DNA from: Rhodamnia argentea
Lineage: Eukaryota > Streptophyta > Magnoliopsida > Myrtales > Myrtaceae
Direction of reading: 5' to 3'
Assembly: GCF_020921035.1 (NCBI RefSeq)
Contig: NC_063159.1
Location: 6,054,501 to 6,118,500 of the forward strand
DNA length: 64,000 bases
Both the position numbers and the translations under genes were made by a program. Shown one piece after another: positions 37,086-50,579 of this stretch. Under the pieces are notes generated by a model, which saw only the letters and a program-made list of their open reading frames with translations, had not been told where the DNA came from and did no database searches. Positions within the stretch are counted from its first letter, which is position 1. Each line of letters opens with the position of its first letter.

Positions 37086-38425
37086 GTAATCTCTTGTCTG
37101 ATTGTTTTGCGTTGTCGGTTTTGAGCTCCCTTTGGTCGATCGAAAGCTATAGTCGGATTCTTTTGCGTTTCCCACCGATTCGTTGGCTTTCGGGTTCACA
37201 ATTCGTGACACTTGAACCTGTTTGGCGCGAGAACTTCTTGTCGTGTTTTTGGCTTTATGGGTGTCTTCGGCCTGGCGTCTTGGGGGTGATTGGGGGATTT
37301 CTCGATGATCGTTCGCTGATTTTGATGTTTCTTCGTCGAGAAGTCTGGACTAGGACTGTGTCTTATTTGAATATCAAAGATTGAAATTAAAGTCTACTGC
37401 TTTTCTTCTGAGCTTCAGAAGCTTGTGTGGTTGAATCAAGTTGTTAAATATTGGTTCTTGTTGATGGTGTCCTAGTTTTGTTTTGCCAATCGGGGCAAAG
37501 CTTGCCTTTCATGAGATAGTTAAGGGTGTTGAGCAACTGGAGTCTTCTGTCGGCTAACATATGTTGTATGATGATTAAACTGCGATGCTATTGCGCTCGG
37601 TTGATTTGTTTTGTTTGTTTAATCTTGTTCCAGTACTTCCGGTCAGTTTACTGATTGAAATTCTGTCAGATTGATGTTGATTTTATCGTCGTTTGTGTGA
37701 ATCATAACTGAATTGGCAGTATCAAGTCGCAAGACATCCCAGGTTGTAGCAACTGCTTTGTTATTACTTGCTTAGACCATGTGAAGAGTTGGATTAAGCA
37801 TGTGACTATTCCAAAATAATACTTTCCTCGCTGTTTGTCGTTGAGTAGACTTTGCCTCAGGAGAGACTCAATTTTACGTGGGACTTGATTGGATTGACAT
37901 CACAAATACGATTGTTAAGAATGATGTTATAATGGTATCATTGCCCAGATGGTGCCTGTTATTTAGAACATGCTTTTGTTAATAGACCATAGTAGGTCCA
38001 TTTAATTTATACTCCCTTGCTGCAAATACAACATGGGTCGTCCTATATTTGGGAATAATACAGGTTTTAGAAAATGCCAGAAAAGAATACTTGTAGTCAA
38101 AATGGACAGAAGAAAAGTTAAAAAAAAAAAAAAAGAAGAAGAAAGTCTCTCCTACAATAAATCTGCAGAAGATTGAAACTCTTAGGTGATTGTGCTTGAA
38201 TCTTGTTTTTTGCAGTTAACTTTCTTGTTGCATGTGTATCTTGCCTTTTGCAGTAAACTTAGTCATTGCATTTGAATATTGCCTTTGCAGTTAACTAAGT
38301 TGTCATGCATCTTGTTATGTGCATTTACATTTTGATGGTCATGATCATTCAAAGTTGTTATATTATGTTATTGTTTCGTCTTGGATGCTAATGGTGCTTC
38401 AAATTTATTTGGCTCTCCAGGTGCC

Positions 38426-41400
38426 ATGGATGGGAAAATAGGTCTCTTGTTTGTTCTTCTGTGGAGCACAACCTGCATCTCTGATGCTAGACAACTAACT
38501 CGCTCAATTGTGGGAGGTAATTGTTATTCATCATGTTGCTTTGATACATTTCTATTCTGTTCTGAGTCTAGTCAACTCGTAGGTATGTGATTCTTAGTGT
38601 TGGGACTTATGTGCTTAATCTTTTTTTCCCTGTGCTGTCTTCTTCTGTTTTCACTTTGATTGAGGTAGCACCGCAGGCCTCAGTCTTTCACTCATTTCAT
38701 TTGATATCAATACAAGCTGCTAATTTCAGTGGTATTGCTAGGATTCTATTTATGTAATTAGAATGTGCAGATACTCAGGTGGTTGCTTTGTGCACAAGTG
38801 TGGTTACTTCTGTGCATATGTTCTTTGATATTGTAGTTTCACTGTGTAGAGTTTCCTTTGAGCAATTACTGCATGAAGGTTGCTTGAGGTGCCAGCTCAA
38901 CAGACCTCAGTCGCAGGACGATGCCTTCAGCAAGAAATACTTAAGCAGATCAATTTGATAATTAACAATGATATGCGCATGAATTTTTCCTTTTGTAGGT
39001 ATTAAACGTGGTGTTACTGATCCAGTTCTCTTTGAAACAAATCTGAGCACTGTCAGTTTTCCTGTTATTCTTGTCTTTGGTATATTTGAAAGGCTAGGCT
39101 GTTGGTTAATCGTTCAAAGTTTGTTGCAGTTAACATGAGGAATCATACTTTGAAAGTAACTTCCATTTTTTTGGGTGTATTTTAGCGTGACATGTCATTT
39201 TAGTTGCTGAAACTTATGAGACAATGCTGTGGAATGACATGTTAACAAGAAGGTGGTTCATCTTTCAGGAAAAGGTTTGAGGAATGATAACGTCTGCACG
39301 CTTTGCGAGGAGTACACTGCTCAGGCACTTAATTACCTTGGTGACAATAAAACTCAGACTGAGATTCTTGAACTTCTTCATAAGAGCTGTTCCCATCTGG
39401 CATCTTTTGAACAAGAGGTACTCTTCCTCTCTTATTCTAGCTATTTATTTTGCATGATGACAATGAAGTTTTTCTTTGCCCTCTTCTCCTCATGTTTTCA
39501 CCGTTGATCTTCTAGGTCCCTCTTTATTTTCTCCACTCCATCGTCATCCTCATATTCTTTCTTTCTTTCTTTCCTTTTTTTTTTTTTTCCTGTTTTGGAA
39601 TGGTAGAAGAAAACTTCAATCTAAATAAATGGAGTCCTTACAGAGGGTTTACAATGCTGACAGGCTAATCTTCTACATAAAGTTGCATTGTGACATCAAA
39701 ATGTGAAACTAGCATTGATTCGGGTGGTGGGAACCAAAAATCATAAAATTTTCCTCTTGACTAGTACCCTTTTATGGCAGTGTCTTCTGCACAAGAATAT
39801 TTTTCGTGGTTGTGCTTGGACTCAAATTTGTCAGATTTTCTGGGTTAAGATCGTGCAGTCTCGTAGTCAAGGAGTTCCAGCCTGGTGTCTCTACTGATCA
39901 TGTCAATTACTATGTTTGCAATTAACTTGACCTCAAACTAGACGATGGGAAGTCTGGGGTCATCCTTAAGGACCTAATGCTCAGTCACCACAGCGGAAGT
40001 GGTAGCTATGTCATGGAACATCTTTAACCCAGTTTTCCCATTCATTTCTGATGGATTGTTACCTATAGTGTTCAACTTTTACGGCTTTTCCTGACTTTGC
40101 TCCATGGAGATTGAGCTCTGAATTAGCTTTATCGTAGTTGCTTAAATCTTGATTTAGTTCTTGCCCTTTGGGATATTTTCCTCTTAATCGCAGACAAACT
40201 GTGTACTTGGTGTTTGACAACTAAGTGAAACTACTAGTCTTGATAAAGTGTTCTGATCCATCACATGCAGATAATATGGATATCGTACTAGCATAGAGCT
40301 AGCAAACTGCCTCTATCATGTCGTCAGAACACATTGTTCTGTGAAATTCATGGCTGGTTAAATTTCCTGTAGCAAAAAGTCGAAAATTCACACGAGTGGA
40401 ATGTTGCTTCAATAGAGTATATATATTTGGTGACAGAATAGTTATTTCCTTAGCATTTTTTTTCTTTCATTCCTCTAGTTCATGGATACTAAGCCTTTCT
40501 GTCAATGTATCTGCAGTGCATCAGTTTGGTCGACTCCTATGCTAATCTCTTCTTCTCAGAGATATCCTCTGTAGAACCGGAAGAGTTCTGTACGAAGGTC
40601 AACCTGTGTGACAAAGTGGCATTCCTTTCTTCAAAACTTCGGGATGATAGCTGTGAAATGTGCCATCGTGCTGTTTCAGAAGTTCTGGATAAATTACAGG
40701 ACCCCGACACACAGGTCACTATTTTTTATCTGCATCTAGCCTAATTACTGTTGCTTTGATAATTTGTTCATGCCTAGTTTGTTTGCATATGCAATTCTGA
40801 TATCGAATGCAAAGTCTATGGGTAATTGATTTGTTTTATGGCTGATGACACCACATGAGGTGTGTGTCAAGTTCTACTTGCGAATCAGTTAATTTCGTAA
40901 GTTAAAACTAAGCCCAACTGTGGTTACCATTGTGAGTCTTCGTTAAATATTTTCTTGAAGCAAGACAAATTTCTGCAATTCATAAAGACTTCTTTTGAAA
41001 ACCTGCAAAAATCTGTGATAATTACTATCAAAGCAAAGACCGAACATTGTCTCACCTCTGTGGTTGGAATCAATGAGAGAAGCATGGTTTTCTTCCATCC
41101 TTCAACAATGCATTTTCTTCCTCTATTGCTAGATTGAAAAGCTAATTTTTGGTGATTCTTTGTCGTCAATTGTACTGTTATAGTTTCCATTTCCGATTGT
41201 GCTTGCCTAGTTTCTCTTTCATTAGATAATTTAAAGTTGAAGCTTAAGTTAGACGTTGAAATTTTCGTATGTGCTATTTTACTTTTGTGCAATAGGAGTC
41301 TCATACAAATTACCAAATGTGAAGAGTAGCATGAGTGTTAGATCCATCTTTGATTTGTTTGCTTCCACAGTGGAAGTTTTGAAACTTCGAATGCCGGTTT

Positions 41401-42788
41401 TACAGTTTGAGCTATAAAATGTTCCATGAAACAGAAAATGTGAGCACATTGCTGTTTGGGCCATTCGTCGATGGTACATTCATTTGACCTTTCGACATGC
41501 CTTTTATTGTGCACTTTTGTATATATGAAATTGTTAAAGACTGATTCTTTGTTGGTGTTGCAAAAATATATTACAAGGTCAACATTGATAAATAAGACGA
41601 ATTGCATGAAAACAGAAAGTGCAATTGTTTGATTGTTATATTGCCATGTTTTTTTGAGCAAAACTATAGATAGTGTTTAGTGCTGCAATTTTCTTGCAAT
41701 TTATGATGCACGAGGCTAAATTAAAAGAACTCTTTAGTTCTTTTCCATTTTAGATAAGAGTGAAATCTTGTCTTCCTGTGTGCTAGTGTCCTACAGTTTT
41801 CTAATGAATTCAACGATGTTAGAGGCTTGGTGTTTTGAAGGCATCCTTTATTGATCTATCACGGATGGGCATAGTTCTTTTATAACAAATCCAGCAGCCC
41901 TTTATTGATTCTTGTTCTTCTGATGAAAAAATTCCTTTCAGATGGACATAATTCAGATTCTCCTGAAGGCTTGTAATACCATGGAAAACTATGCGAAGAA
42001 GGTAAGAATTTAAGATTTTTTCCTGTTTACCATTTCATATAGCTACTAGCCATTGGCTGTTTACCATTTCAATGAGAATTAAGTCTTTGATATATAGCTC
42101 CTTATGTTTAGCCAAAAGTGAAATTCTCTAGTAGATATTGACTGGAATAGATCAGTCAATTCTGCTGGAAATCTGGTCAATATTGGCTCTGCTGATGAGA
42201 GAGGATAGATGACTAGTTTCGATGTCTGCTTGGGACAAACAAGGTCCTCTCTCTTTATTTTTTGCATTTGAAACCAGTTCTCTTTTCATCTCCTTTTGTA
42301 GGAGTCTAAATAGTAGTCAACTTTTACAAGCATACTTTCAGGTGTTGATAAAAAAAATTTGCATGGAGAGGCAGAGAAGATAAAGCCAAATCCATAGGGT
42401 ATCCAAATGAGCTGTCTAGAAAACAACTGGAATTTGAGAGGCAATGTAATCGTTTTGTTTAGCATGAGAGCAGAAGAAAGCTCCCAGCTGTGCTTACTCG
42501 AATTGAATACTAGAGATAATCCCGAGCCAAGCATTGGGACTTTCCTAGGCCATAGCTTGTCAAAATTTTCTTCTCCGTGCCATGGCTCCACACTGTGTAA
42601 TGGTTTCTCCTGGTTATGTTTTTGGCCAGTGCAAGAAGATGGTTTTCGAGTACGGGCCGCTGATTCTTGCCAACGCGGAGCAGTTCCTGGAAACAAATGA
42701 CATATGCACCACTTTGCATGCCTGTAAAGCTTCTACCATCAGCAACGCAGCGGTGCTGGGAACTTCATCTGGAGTTGCTTCCTCTTAG
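38426..42788 (+). CDS. Prosaposin-like protein with two saposin-B domains, 245 aa
   Basis: Lipid-binding saposin-type protein, probably entering the secretory route to the vacuole. Coding exons: 38426-38516, 38999-39079, 39269-39417, 40517-40714, 41942-42001, 42630-42788, all with GT-AG introns and a continuous frame. Residues 1-21 form a signal peptide (MDGKIGLLFVLLWSTTCISDA). Domain 1 has Cys at 67, 70, 98, 108, 132 and 138. Domain 2 has Cys at 153, 156, 184, 194, 219 and 225. This is the six-Cys pattern twice, with almost equal spacing. NKTQTE (domain 1) holds a possible N-glycosylation site. Each domain is split by an intron just before its fourth Cys. The exon 2 donor at 39080 was chosen over the gtcagt at 39052 because only the former keeps the frame. 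The size fits plant prosaposin/proactivator-like proteins (about 215-245 aa). Confidence 0.9.
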
Positions 42789-43560
42789 ATGCGGCTCTAG
42801 AGATGAAAAAGCATCAACGTCATCTGTGGACATCGTCTGCATTCTTCGCTCTCTGTTGTATACTATACGTACAAGTATGATTGGAGACAGACAGTGCTTT
42901 ACCCAAGAATGAACAGAAAAAGCAAACTTAATTTGAAAGTTAACATAACTTTCACACGTTTGTAAAATATCTCTCGGCATGAAATATCAATACGAATCTG
43001 GAAGTGTGGTTTTTCTATATGTGGTTTATTGCTTTTGCTACTGCAGACTGTGACTACGCCCAAGTCAAATTCTTTTCTGCAGTTCATCTCCAATTTTCTT
43101 TTGTGAAGATTCTCAATCACTTTTCTCTCAGAAGATTGAAGCATCTCTGCAGTTTGCTGACCTTTTCTTGTCAATATCTTTGGGGTATCCGGGGTCGGTC
43201 GGCAACCGGATTCTTCTCGTCGGCTGTGCCCCACCATCGGCAACGTGGGGGTTGACGCTGAACTTTTCGGATCTCTCGCTTCTTGAGGCGGAACGTCTAA
43301 CAAATGCCTAATCACCGCGCCAACCCCTGGGCAGTTGGGTCTGCAGATCCGCTGACTTGGGAGTTCTGTTTGTTCCCTCTCAATCTTTCACCATTACCCT
43401 CGGCTGATAATTCATTTGGGTTTCATCTCTAGGACTCTAGGGTTCTTGCCAAATGATTGTGATGGTCTCCGCTCGTATGAGGAAATCACCACCCTCTAAA
43501 TGTCTGTGCAACCCGGCAACTTAGAGACGAGTTACGACAAAATGCATTTAGATATGACAG
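42789..43560. other. 3' flank of the saposin-like gene and intergenic DNA
   Basis: The transcript end is expected in the first ~200 bases. Nothing else is recognised. Confidence 0.5.
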
Positions 43561-43562
43561 GT

Positions 43563-43955
43563 TAAGGGTGATCGGTTTCCGATCCGGTCCCACCTTGGAA
43601 TCAAGAATCGGATTGGACCGATCCAATGTTTTTTTTTTTTTTTTTTGTGATTTATCGTTAAATTTTTCTTATGAAAGACATATTTATCGGATCATCTCTC
43701 GTCAATTGCATCGCGTAGTCTCTAAATTTGAAAGTCATACTAGACATCCTAAACATCTTAGGTCTAGGTTAAAGTTTACATTTAGCAATTTTCTAAAAAA
43801 TATAATATTTGATTTGGTCCGGTTATCTATGAAACCGAACCGACCATAATCGGTTTCAATTGTATGGAATAGGAAATCGGACCAAACCAACCGTTTCCAT
43901 TAGATCTAGGTGGTTTCCTGTTCAATCGATCTATTATGTTCAATCCTACAACACA
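43563..43955. repeat. Dispersed repeat, partner of 30490-31130
   Basis: It starts ggtgatcggtttccgatccg, has a poly-T run at 43628-43646, and ends ...tctaggtggtttcctgttca... cgatctattatgttcaatcctac, in the same order as in 30490-31130. It is non-coding. Confidence 0.5.
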
Positions 43956-44156
43956 TAGTGGATCGGTCCCTCGAGAATCATAGTCCCCTAGCTTTGTCCT
44001 GCTCGACCGTATTTGTTGCTCTCTAACGTAGGACACGGAGCAAAAGCTTGTTGGATTAGGTGACCAGATCATTGGGCGCAACATCGGGGCAATGATGTGC
44101 AAGACAACCTTATATGCAATTAACAATCAAGGATTGGTTCCTATTGCATCAAATGT

Positions 44157-44680
44157 AGATGTGAGTGGTTTTAGAGTCGATCTAGATTTCACTTAGAACC
44201 TGAATTCTACTCGTCAGAACCGGTTCTCCAATATTTATGACCTAAAACTTATCATGTATGCCCTGGAATCTGAAACCTACCATATTATAGGTTTCAAAAT
44301 CGATTTCGGGATCTATTCGAGTTTTAATCGCATTTTTAATTGAACGATACAGTGAATCACATTTAATGACCATCATTTGCTATTACAACTCACTGATCAC
44401 AATTCTTATGGAGACACACAAAGAATATGAAATATTAATGAAGTAAAATCCTTAATCGTAAATATCGTCATAATTTAAAACTCGGATTACAAATTTATCA
44501 TCAAATGTCATGGAATACCGCAAGATCGAGTGAAGACATAGACAAAATAAACAAAAAGACTTATTCCGGGTTCCCGGTGAAACCCGCAATCTATCTAATG
44601 GAATCGATCCCTCGATTTTTAAAATCTGAACTGGACCGGTCTACCCTCAAACCATGTTCACCTCTAATCACGTGTATCTA
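44157..44680. repeat. Possible further non-autonomous element
   Basis: The left 'gtgagtggttttagagtcgatct' and the right segment ending 'ctggaccggtctaccctcaaac... cacctctaatcac' look like imperfect inverted ends, with 'aaccggttc' motifs as in the repeats at 30490 and 43563. No target duplication was identified. Confidence 0.3.
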
Positions 44681-46590
44681 TCATTTGCATTCCCATTAGA
44701 TGAGAATACTAGATCCGAGCTTAATTCAATATTACAACTTCCGAAAGATGAAATTAAATGAAATGCACATATGATGCAACATCGAAAGAGACAAGTTCTG
44801 CGATTAGAACACTGAATAAAAAGACGAGGCAAGATTCAACGAAGAGGCCGTCGCCAGTTACGACCTCTCCTAGACATTTCCTCCTACATTGGTTTTATAA
44901 TTCCGTATATAAATTATTTAAGACGTCAATGTTTAATTAATCCATTTTTTCGGAAAAATACTAAAATCGTCGTCACGTCTGTCATCGTTCGGTGTAACCG
45001 ACCACAAGGACTATAATTTGTCTCGGGCTGAATATAATTATATGCAATTTGAATCTAATGATAATTAATTTAATAAATGGTATTTGGGAAAGGCTAAATT
45101 TTAAATATTCTTTTGTTTAGCTAAAAATTATACTCGTTAGTTCAACGCCCCAAAGAAGTCTTAACCATCTAATTGAACGGTTCAATGCTTACTACTGTTA
45201 TGAAAAAGAATTAAAGTATAAAACGAAAAAGAGAAATCGACACAAGGTTTATCCCGATTGACTTTTAAATTATGGCTACGTCCTAGCAGAGGATTCCACT
45301 ATAATTAAAACAGCGCACCTCCCATTATATCACTCAATTACAAACGAAAAGGAGCATATATAATTGTAGCTATCCATGAGTTTAAGCCAAAATTGCTAAT
45401 GAAAAATTACGGACTCAAACTATAAAAGTTGTCTCGGTGTCTAGAAGGCGCTACCCCTTTAAGACCCTCGCTCAACTCACGTGCCTTCGTATCGATGGGA
45501 AGTATGAACTACATCCTGACAGCTTACTTGAAAAAGACCTTATCATATCTAGTTGTGGTATATCTATCTAACCTCTCACGATGGACACTCCTATGTGAAA
45601 TTCAAGATTCGATCACTCGAAGTGCAACTCGGCTCATCAGCCACCGGAAAATCCCGATTGTCAAGTTTCGACAGTGGATACAAAAAGTCGATATCCCGAA
45701 TTACCAATTTCTTAAGTGGGCTAAATCGTTTCTTTTGTCGAATATAACGCTACGACAACACGATATCTTTTTCCGTAACGTGGGAACATGCCATGAGCCA
45801 GAATGAGGCTGGAGAAATTTGAATCAGTCTCGATGCCGCACGCGAGCCAACTCAAAACATAGGGTCGATTACGCCCTGTTCAATTCTCTTCTTCGCCCAA
45901 CAAACGTAAGAATGATGCAAAACGACATGGATTGGACGGCTATGTGATTTGACATGACGTATTGGGAATGTCTGATTACGTGATCGGACACCATGCGTGC
46001 GGTCGGAATCGGGAATGCATTCGGACGCACGCCACGTGAATGCGGACGGAAGCCACGTCGGCCCAGAGTCCGAGCATGAGGAAACTTCCCAACAACCTCA
46101 CGTGTCGTTTACTCACTGGTGGAGACTTTTTAGCGGCTGAGACCGGCGGTTTTGACTAGCGGTTGAAAGCCGAGTGATCAGAGGAGGAGGAAGCTTCGCA
46201 AAACGGACATCAGAAGAGAGGACAGCCAAAAAAATTCGAGTCTGCCCTTTATCAATTGTACGTGTCAAACAAGTTCAAGAGCGCATAGATTTCAAATTAA
46301 GATTAGATCGATGATTAAATGCGATTACGACCACGGTTTATGCCTTGCATGTGGGTAAGCCGGGTAAGCTATCGTCGGTCGACATGAGACGAACTTATGA
46401 ACTCCCGTAGCATTTTGTAATATTATTGTCTACTGTTAAAAACTTTTAGAACAACTAATAACGGTCTCACAAAGCCTCACATAATATGAGAATATTAGAT
46501 CTCGAGTTCAAATCTTCTAGGCTTTATTTGTTCAAGTCAAAGTCCAGCTTATACATAAGGAGAGTGTTAGAGTACATAAATATTAAATTA
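44681..46590. other. Intergenic DNA
   Basis: No supported gene. A 125-codon frame at 45429-45806 (plus) has no motif. 45900-46100 is GC-richer, with several ACGT cores including CACGTG at 46033-46038, too far from the next gene to assign. Confidence 0.4.
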
Positions 46591-46599
46591 TGTTTACAT

Positions 46600-47345
46600 C
46601 AAATAATTTAAGTTTTTTTTTTAAATAACTGAAAGTGATCCCACAAAATTTTTTATAATTAAAAATGAATTATTTTTCAAAATATTTACCGTAGATAAAA
46701 TTTGGAAAACCTTTATTTGTTTCAAATTGCCAGATATATTTGGCCATCGCATGTGCCTATTTTCTTTTCCCATTCTTCATAAGCTCTCGAAGGGAGGATG
46801 AGATAATTATATGAAGATTAAGAATGCATTAGTTTTGTGAAAAAATGAACTATTTGGATAATATTTTTCTGACAATGATTGCTTGTACCATTTGTAAAAG
46901 TGAATCAATGACTAATATATTTTATCATGTGCGAAAACCATTCAAAAGTAAGTTATTATTGATAATGAAAACATTTTTCATTAGTTAATAGTTCCAAGAG
47001 ATGACAACGATCATTTTCAGGAAAATATTTTTCAATTTATTCATTTATTTCACAAAACAAACGGAGCCTAGGTAGTGTTGGTGATCAATAATCTTAGCCC
47101 CCCGTTTGTTTTACGAAAATTTGATGATTTATAAAATATTTTTCTGAAAATAATCATTTGTACCTGTTGCAATAATTAATCAACAAGAAATGTTTTCATT
47201 ATCGACAATAATTTATATGTCAATATTTTTGTGGATGATAAAGACATATCTCGTTTTTTTCATTTTTTTCTTGTGCGAATAAAAGTCATTATCTTGAAGA
47301 AAATATATTCTAAATCATTTATGCTTGATCGAACAAACGAAACCT
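46600..47345. mobile_element. AT-rich inverted-repeat elements (two, side by side)
   Basis: Motifs of the type 'aaatatttttctgaaaat' and 'aatgttttcattatcgacaat' recur in both orientations. Termini near 47055-47075 (cacaaaacaaacggagcct) and 47100-47120 (ccgtttgttttacgaaaatt) are reverse complements facing each other, so one element seems to end and another begin there. Relatives are at 35930-36160 and 53038-53175. They are non-coding. Confidence 0.5.
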
Positions 47346-47779
47346 TACTAATTAGCAGAAGCACAATTCAAACTAATCAAGCAATCCCTAACTATAATGG
47401 ATAACACAGCTATTCCTCTTCGCTTGTACCACCTAAGATAGAACAAAATAAAAGTCATGAAACCTTGACAGTCACGAATTCAAGACGAGTAGTACGAGAA
47501 TTGCCCTCCCCCGTTTAATATTAACACCGAACCAAAACCAAACGGCAATCTTGAGCCAAAAAGAGACCCTTTTCACCAAAAAAGGGAAAGGGATGGCACT
47601 TTTCCTATTAGAACCGCCATAACGTGGAAACTTACAGGTGGCAAGATTTTGAATCCACAAGATGCCAAATGCAATACAGTGGACCCTGCACGTTTCGATC
47701 CCGTCCTCAAAGCTGCGATCAGGAACAAAGAGTGAATATTCGACATTATCGATTGAACAGTGGTTTTGTTGGTAGGTCT

Positions 47780-49140
47780 ACCGTTGCTGTTTATATGGGA
47801 TTTTTAAGCTTTGGCTCTCTCTTGCCATTCACTTTTTCATTGTCATTACATAGCTTCTCTTCTTCTTCTTCTTCAATATCCTCCTCTTCCTCTGGTTCTT
47901 GTTGATACACGGGTCAGAACTCTTCTATGTTATTGTAAAGGTATGATTTTTCTCGTTTGTTTGCTATTTCTGTCCTGAAAAAATTCTTGGGGAGTTCAAA
48001 ATTCTCGTTTTTAATAGGTTTCGGTTTCTGGGTATGGCCTTTTTGGTCGATCGTTCGCTTGTTTGATGTGGGTTTGCTTTTCTTGTTACGGTATTTAGCT
48101 GGCATATTATTGGTCAATGTTCTGTGCATTTTGGTTGTTCAAAATTCGAAGATCTTTCTTTGCTGGGGAAAGCTTGGGTAGTTTTCTCTTCTTTGAATTA
48201 AAGTTCTTTCTGGGCATCGTTCAGTCCGACATAGAATTTGGTCCATTAATTGTTTCATTTCGCTTTTATTGAGCTGTCTTTTGTTGTGGATGTTCAAGAG
48301 ACCAACTATGTGCTGCAATGCATATTTGGCTTTACCGTAGCTTTTGAATTGTTTCCCAGAGGCTCTCTAGGAGAAGTGATCAATGTCATGCCTAATATTT
48401 CGTATTGCTCTCATGTTGTAATGTCCCATGTTCTTCAGGCAATATGGCCTGTTCTCTTATAATTCGAATCTGCTCTCATGTTGTAATGTCCCACATTTTT
48501 GGAGTATTTGTCTCAATTTTCGCAAAGGGCTCCACTTAATTATTGGTTCGGAAGTTGGTGTAGCTCTTGGATGTTGCATATCTCACGAATACAAGATTTT
48601 GCTTTATTGGCATTCAAACTTTTTACAGTCAGTCATGCTCTCTTTCAGCGTCATCTTTTGTGTCTTTATATTTTACTTCTGTTTTGGCAACAATGACTAT
48701 ATTCTCTTCTACCTTTTTCCTGTCGCAGGATATATTTCTAGCATATTGCAGGAGATTTGAGCTTAGTCTTAGGTCTCTGCTATCCCCTCAGACGCTCAAT
48801 TTTGCAGAGTACGTCCCTTCTTTGGTATTCTGTAGGAAATCACCAAAACCTGGGAATGCTGAAAGATGTGCTTGAAAGTTGAGAATCCTTTTCTTAAGGT
48901 TGATGGGCCTTTAACTCTATGTGGAGAGACCTTGATTATCTTGGATGAGGTTGGGGAGTTAGTTGATAAATCAGTCATCCTAGTTTCTCACATGCCCAGT
49001 GTAAAGTGTGTGTTGAGAGAACATGCTATGTTGAAGTACGATGTCTGCGAAGATGGTTGAGCATTTATGCTTCTAATTTCTGTACATCAGTAGCTGGTTA
49101 TATTGTACAAAGTTTTTATTAAAGCAAGTGTAGTACTCAG
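47780..49140 (+). promoter_or_regulatory. Promoter, CT-rich leader and probable leader intron of the CIPK gene
   Basis: A TATA-like ttatatgg near 47791-47798 is followed by a leader rich in ctt/tcc repeats (47850-47900) that ends at a good donor (aaag|gtatga at 47940/47941). Possible acceptors are cgcag at 48728 and tactcag at 49140, the latter only 5 bases before the start codon. Several short frames inside this stretch are intron noise. Confidence 0.45.
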
Positions 49141-49145
49141 TTGAA

Positions 49146-50579
49146 ATGGAGAACCGGGGGGGTGTTCTGATGCACCGATATGAATTGGGAAGATTACTTG
49201 GGCAAGGCACATTTGCCAAGGTTTATTATGCTAGGAATATCAGCACGGGCATGAGTGTTGCCATCAAGATGATCGACAAAGAGAAGGTTTTGAAAGTTGG
49301 AATGATTGATCAGATTAAGCGAGAGATTTCGGTCATGAGACTAATTAGGCACCCACATGTGGTGGAGCTTTACGAGGTCATGGCCACCAAGACCAAGATT
49401 TACTTTGTCATTGAATATGCTAAAGGTGGGGAGCTATTCGACAAGGTAGCCAAAGGGAAACTGAAGGAGGACGTCGCACGGAGATACTTTCAACAGCTGA
49501 TTGCTGCTGTAGATTATTGTCACAGCCGAGGTGTTTGTCACCGGGACTTGAAACCGGAGAATCTGCTCTTAGATGAGAATGGGAATTTGAAGGTTTCAGA
49601 CTTTGGGTTGAGCGCCCTTGCTGAATCAAAGTGTCAAGATGGGTTGCTTCACACAACTTGTGGGACCCCTGCTTATGTTGCTCCAGAGGTGATCAATCGA
49701 AGGGGTTACGATGGATCCAAAGCTGATATTTGGTCATGTGGCGTGATCTTGTTTGTTCTTTTAGCTGGTTACCTTCCCTTCCATGACTCTAATCTCATGG
49801 AGATGTATCGTAAGATTGGAAAAGGAGAATTCAAATTTCCAAACTGGTTTGCACCGGATGTGCGTCGACTCCTTTCGAAGATCTTAGATCCAAACCCAAA
49901 CACGAGAATTTCAATGATGAAGATTATGGAGAGCTCTTGGTTCCGGAAAGGTCTAGACTCCAGAAGTATATGTATCGTAAGAGAAGTGAAAGAACCGCCG
50001 CCTCTTGATGCTGATGCATTATTCGGTCCTGATGGGGTTGAAAATACCATTATGGAGTCAAAGCAGGAACCGTCGCAACTTAGCAACCTGAATGCTTTTG
50101 ATATCATATCATATTCTGCAGGATTTGACTTGTCTGGATTGTTCGAGGGAGTGGATCAAAGAAAGGAAGTTCGGTTCACGGTGAATAAACCAGCTTCTGC
50201 TATAATCTCAAAGCTCGAGGATATAGCCAAGCGCCTGAGGCTGAAGGTGAAGAAGAAGGATGCTGGAGTGATGAAATTCGAAGGCTCCAAGGCTGGAAGA
50301 AAGGGTGTCCTTGGTTTTGATGCTGAAATCTTTGAGATTACTCCGGCTTTTCATTTGGTGGAGATGAAGAAGTCAAATGGGGACACAATGGAGTATCAGA
50401 AGGTTCTGAAGGAGGAAATAAGACCGGCTCTCAAGGACATTGTCTGGACCTGGCAAGGGGAGCAACCGCTGCCGCCCCCACCACCTCCACTGCCGCACCA
50501 GCTGCTTTTGGAACAAGAAGAATCGTATCCTTCTCAAGATTCGCCTTTGCCTGTCACTTCGTCGCAGGATTATCCATGA
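49146..50579 (+). CDS. CIPK: CBL-interacting protein kinase (CIPK2/10-like), 477 aa
   Basis: Ser/Thr kinase of the SnRK3 family, activated by calcineurin-B-like calcium sensors and acting on channels and transporters in stress and ion signalling. The coding region has no intron. Kinase domain: glycine loop GQGTFAKV (19-26), catalytic Lys41, HRDLKPEN with Asp134, DFG 152-154, activation loop up to APE 179-181. The regulatory half has the CBL-binding NAF motif at 316-318, inside [20 protein letters not shown]. It then has the phosphatase-interaction segment ([22 protein letters not shown]). The tail carries a poly-proline run (about 442-451) and an acidic Ser/Gln/Pro-rich end, longer than in many CIPKs. 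All key kinase residues are present. Intronless coding regions define one CIPK clade, and the sequence resembles AtCIPK2/10; the exact orthologue is not decided. Confidence 0.96.
   Translation: MENRGGVLMHRYELGRLLGQGTFAKVYYARNISTGMSVAIKMIDKEKVLKVGMIDQIKREISVMRLIRHPHVVELYEVMATKTKIYFVIEYAKGGELFDKVAKGKLKEDVARRYFQQLIAAVDYCHSRGVCHRDLKPENLLLDENGNLKVSDFGLSALAESKCQDGLLHTTCGTPAYVAPEVINRRGYDGSKADIWSCGVILFVLLAGYLPFHDSNLMEMYRKIGKGEFKFPNWFAPDVRRLLSKILDPNPNTRISMMKIMESSWFRKGLDSRSICIVREVKEPPPLDADALFGPDGVENTIMESKQEPSQLSNLNAFDIISYSAGFDLSGLFEGVDQRKEVRFTVNKPASAIISKLEDIAKRLRLKVKKKDAGVMKFEGSKAGRKGVLGFDAEIFEITPAFHLVEMKKSNGDTMEYQKVLKEEIRPALKDIVWTWQGEQPLPPPPPPLPHQLLLEQEESYPSQDSPLPVTSSQDYP

Noticed and set aside
39052-39057. 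Using gtcagt as the exon 2 donor in the saposin gene
   Set aside because: With the good acceptor at 39268 it gives an immediate stop. The gtatat donor at 39080 keeps the frame.
45429-45806. 125-codon plus-strand frame
   Set aside because: No recognisable motif, no matching splice or promoter context; likely chance.
48428-48875. Overlapping 60-110 codon frames before the CIPK gene
   Set aside because: They fall in the probable leader intron, are T-rich and hydrophobic by composition, and have no motif.
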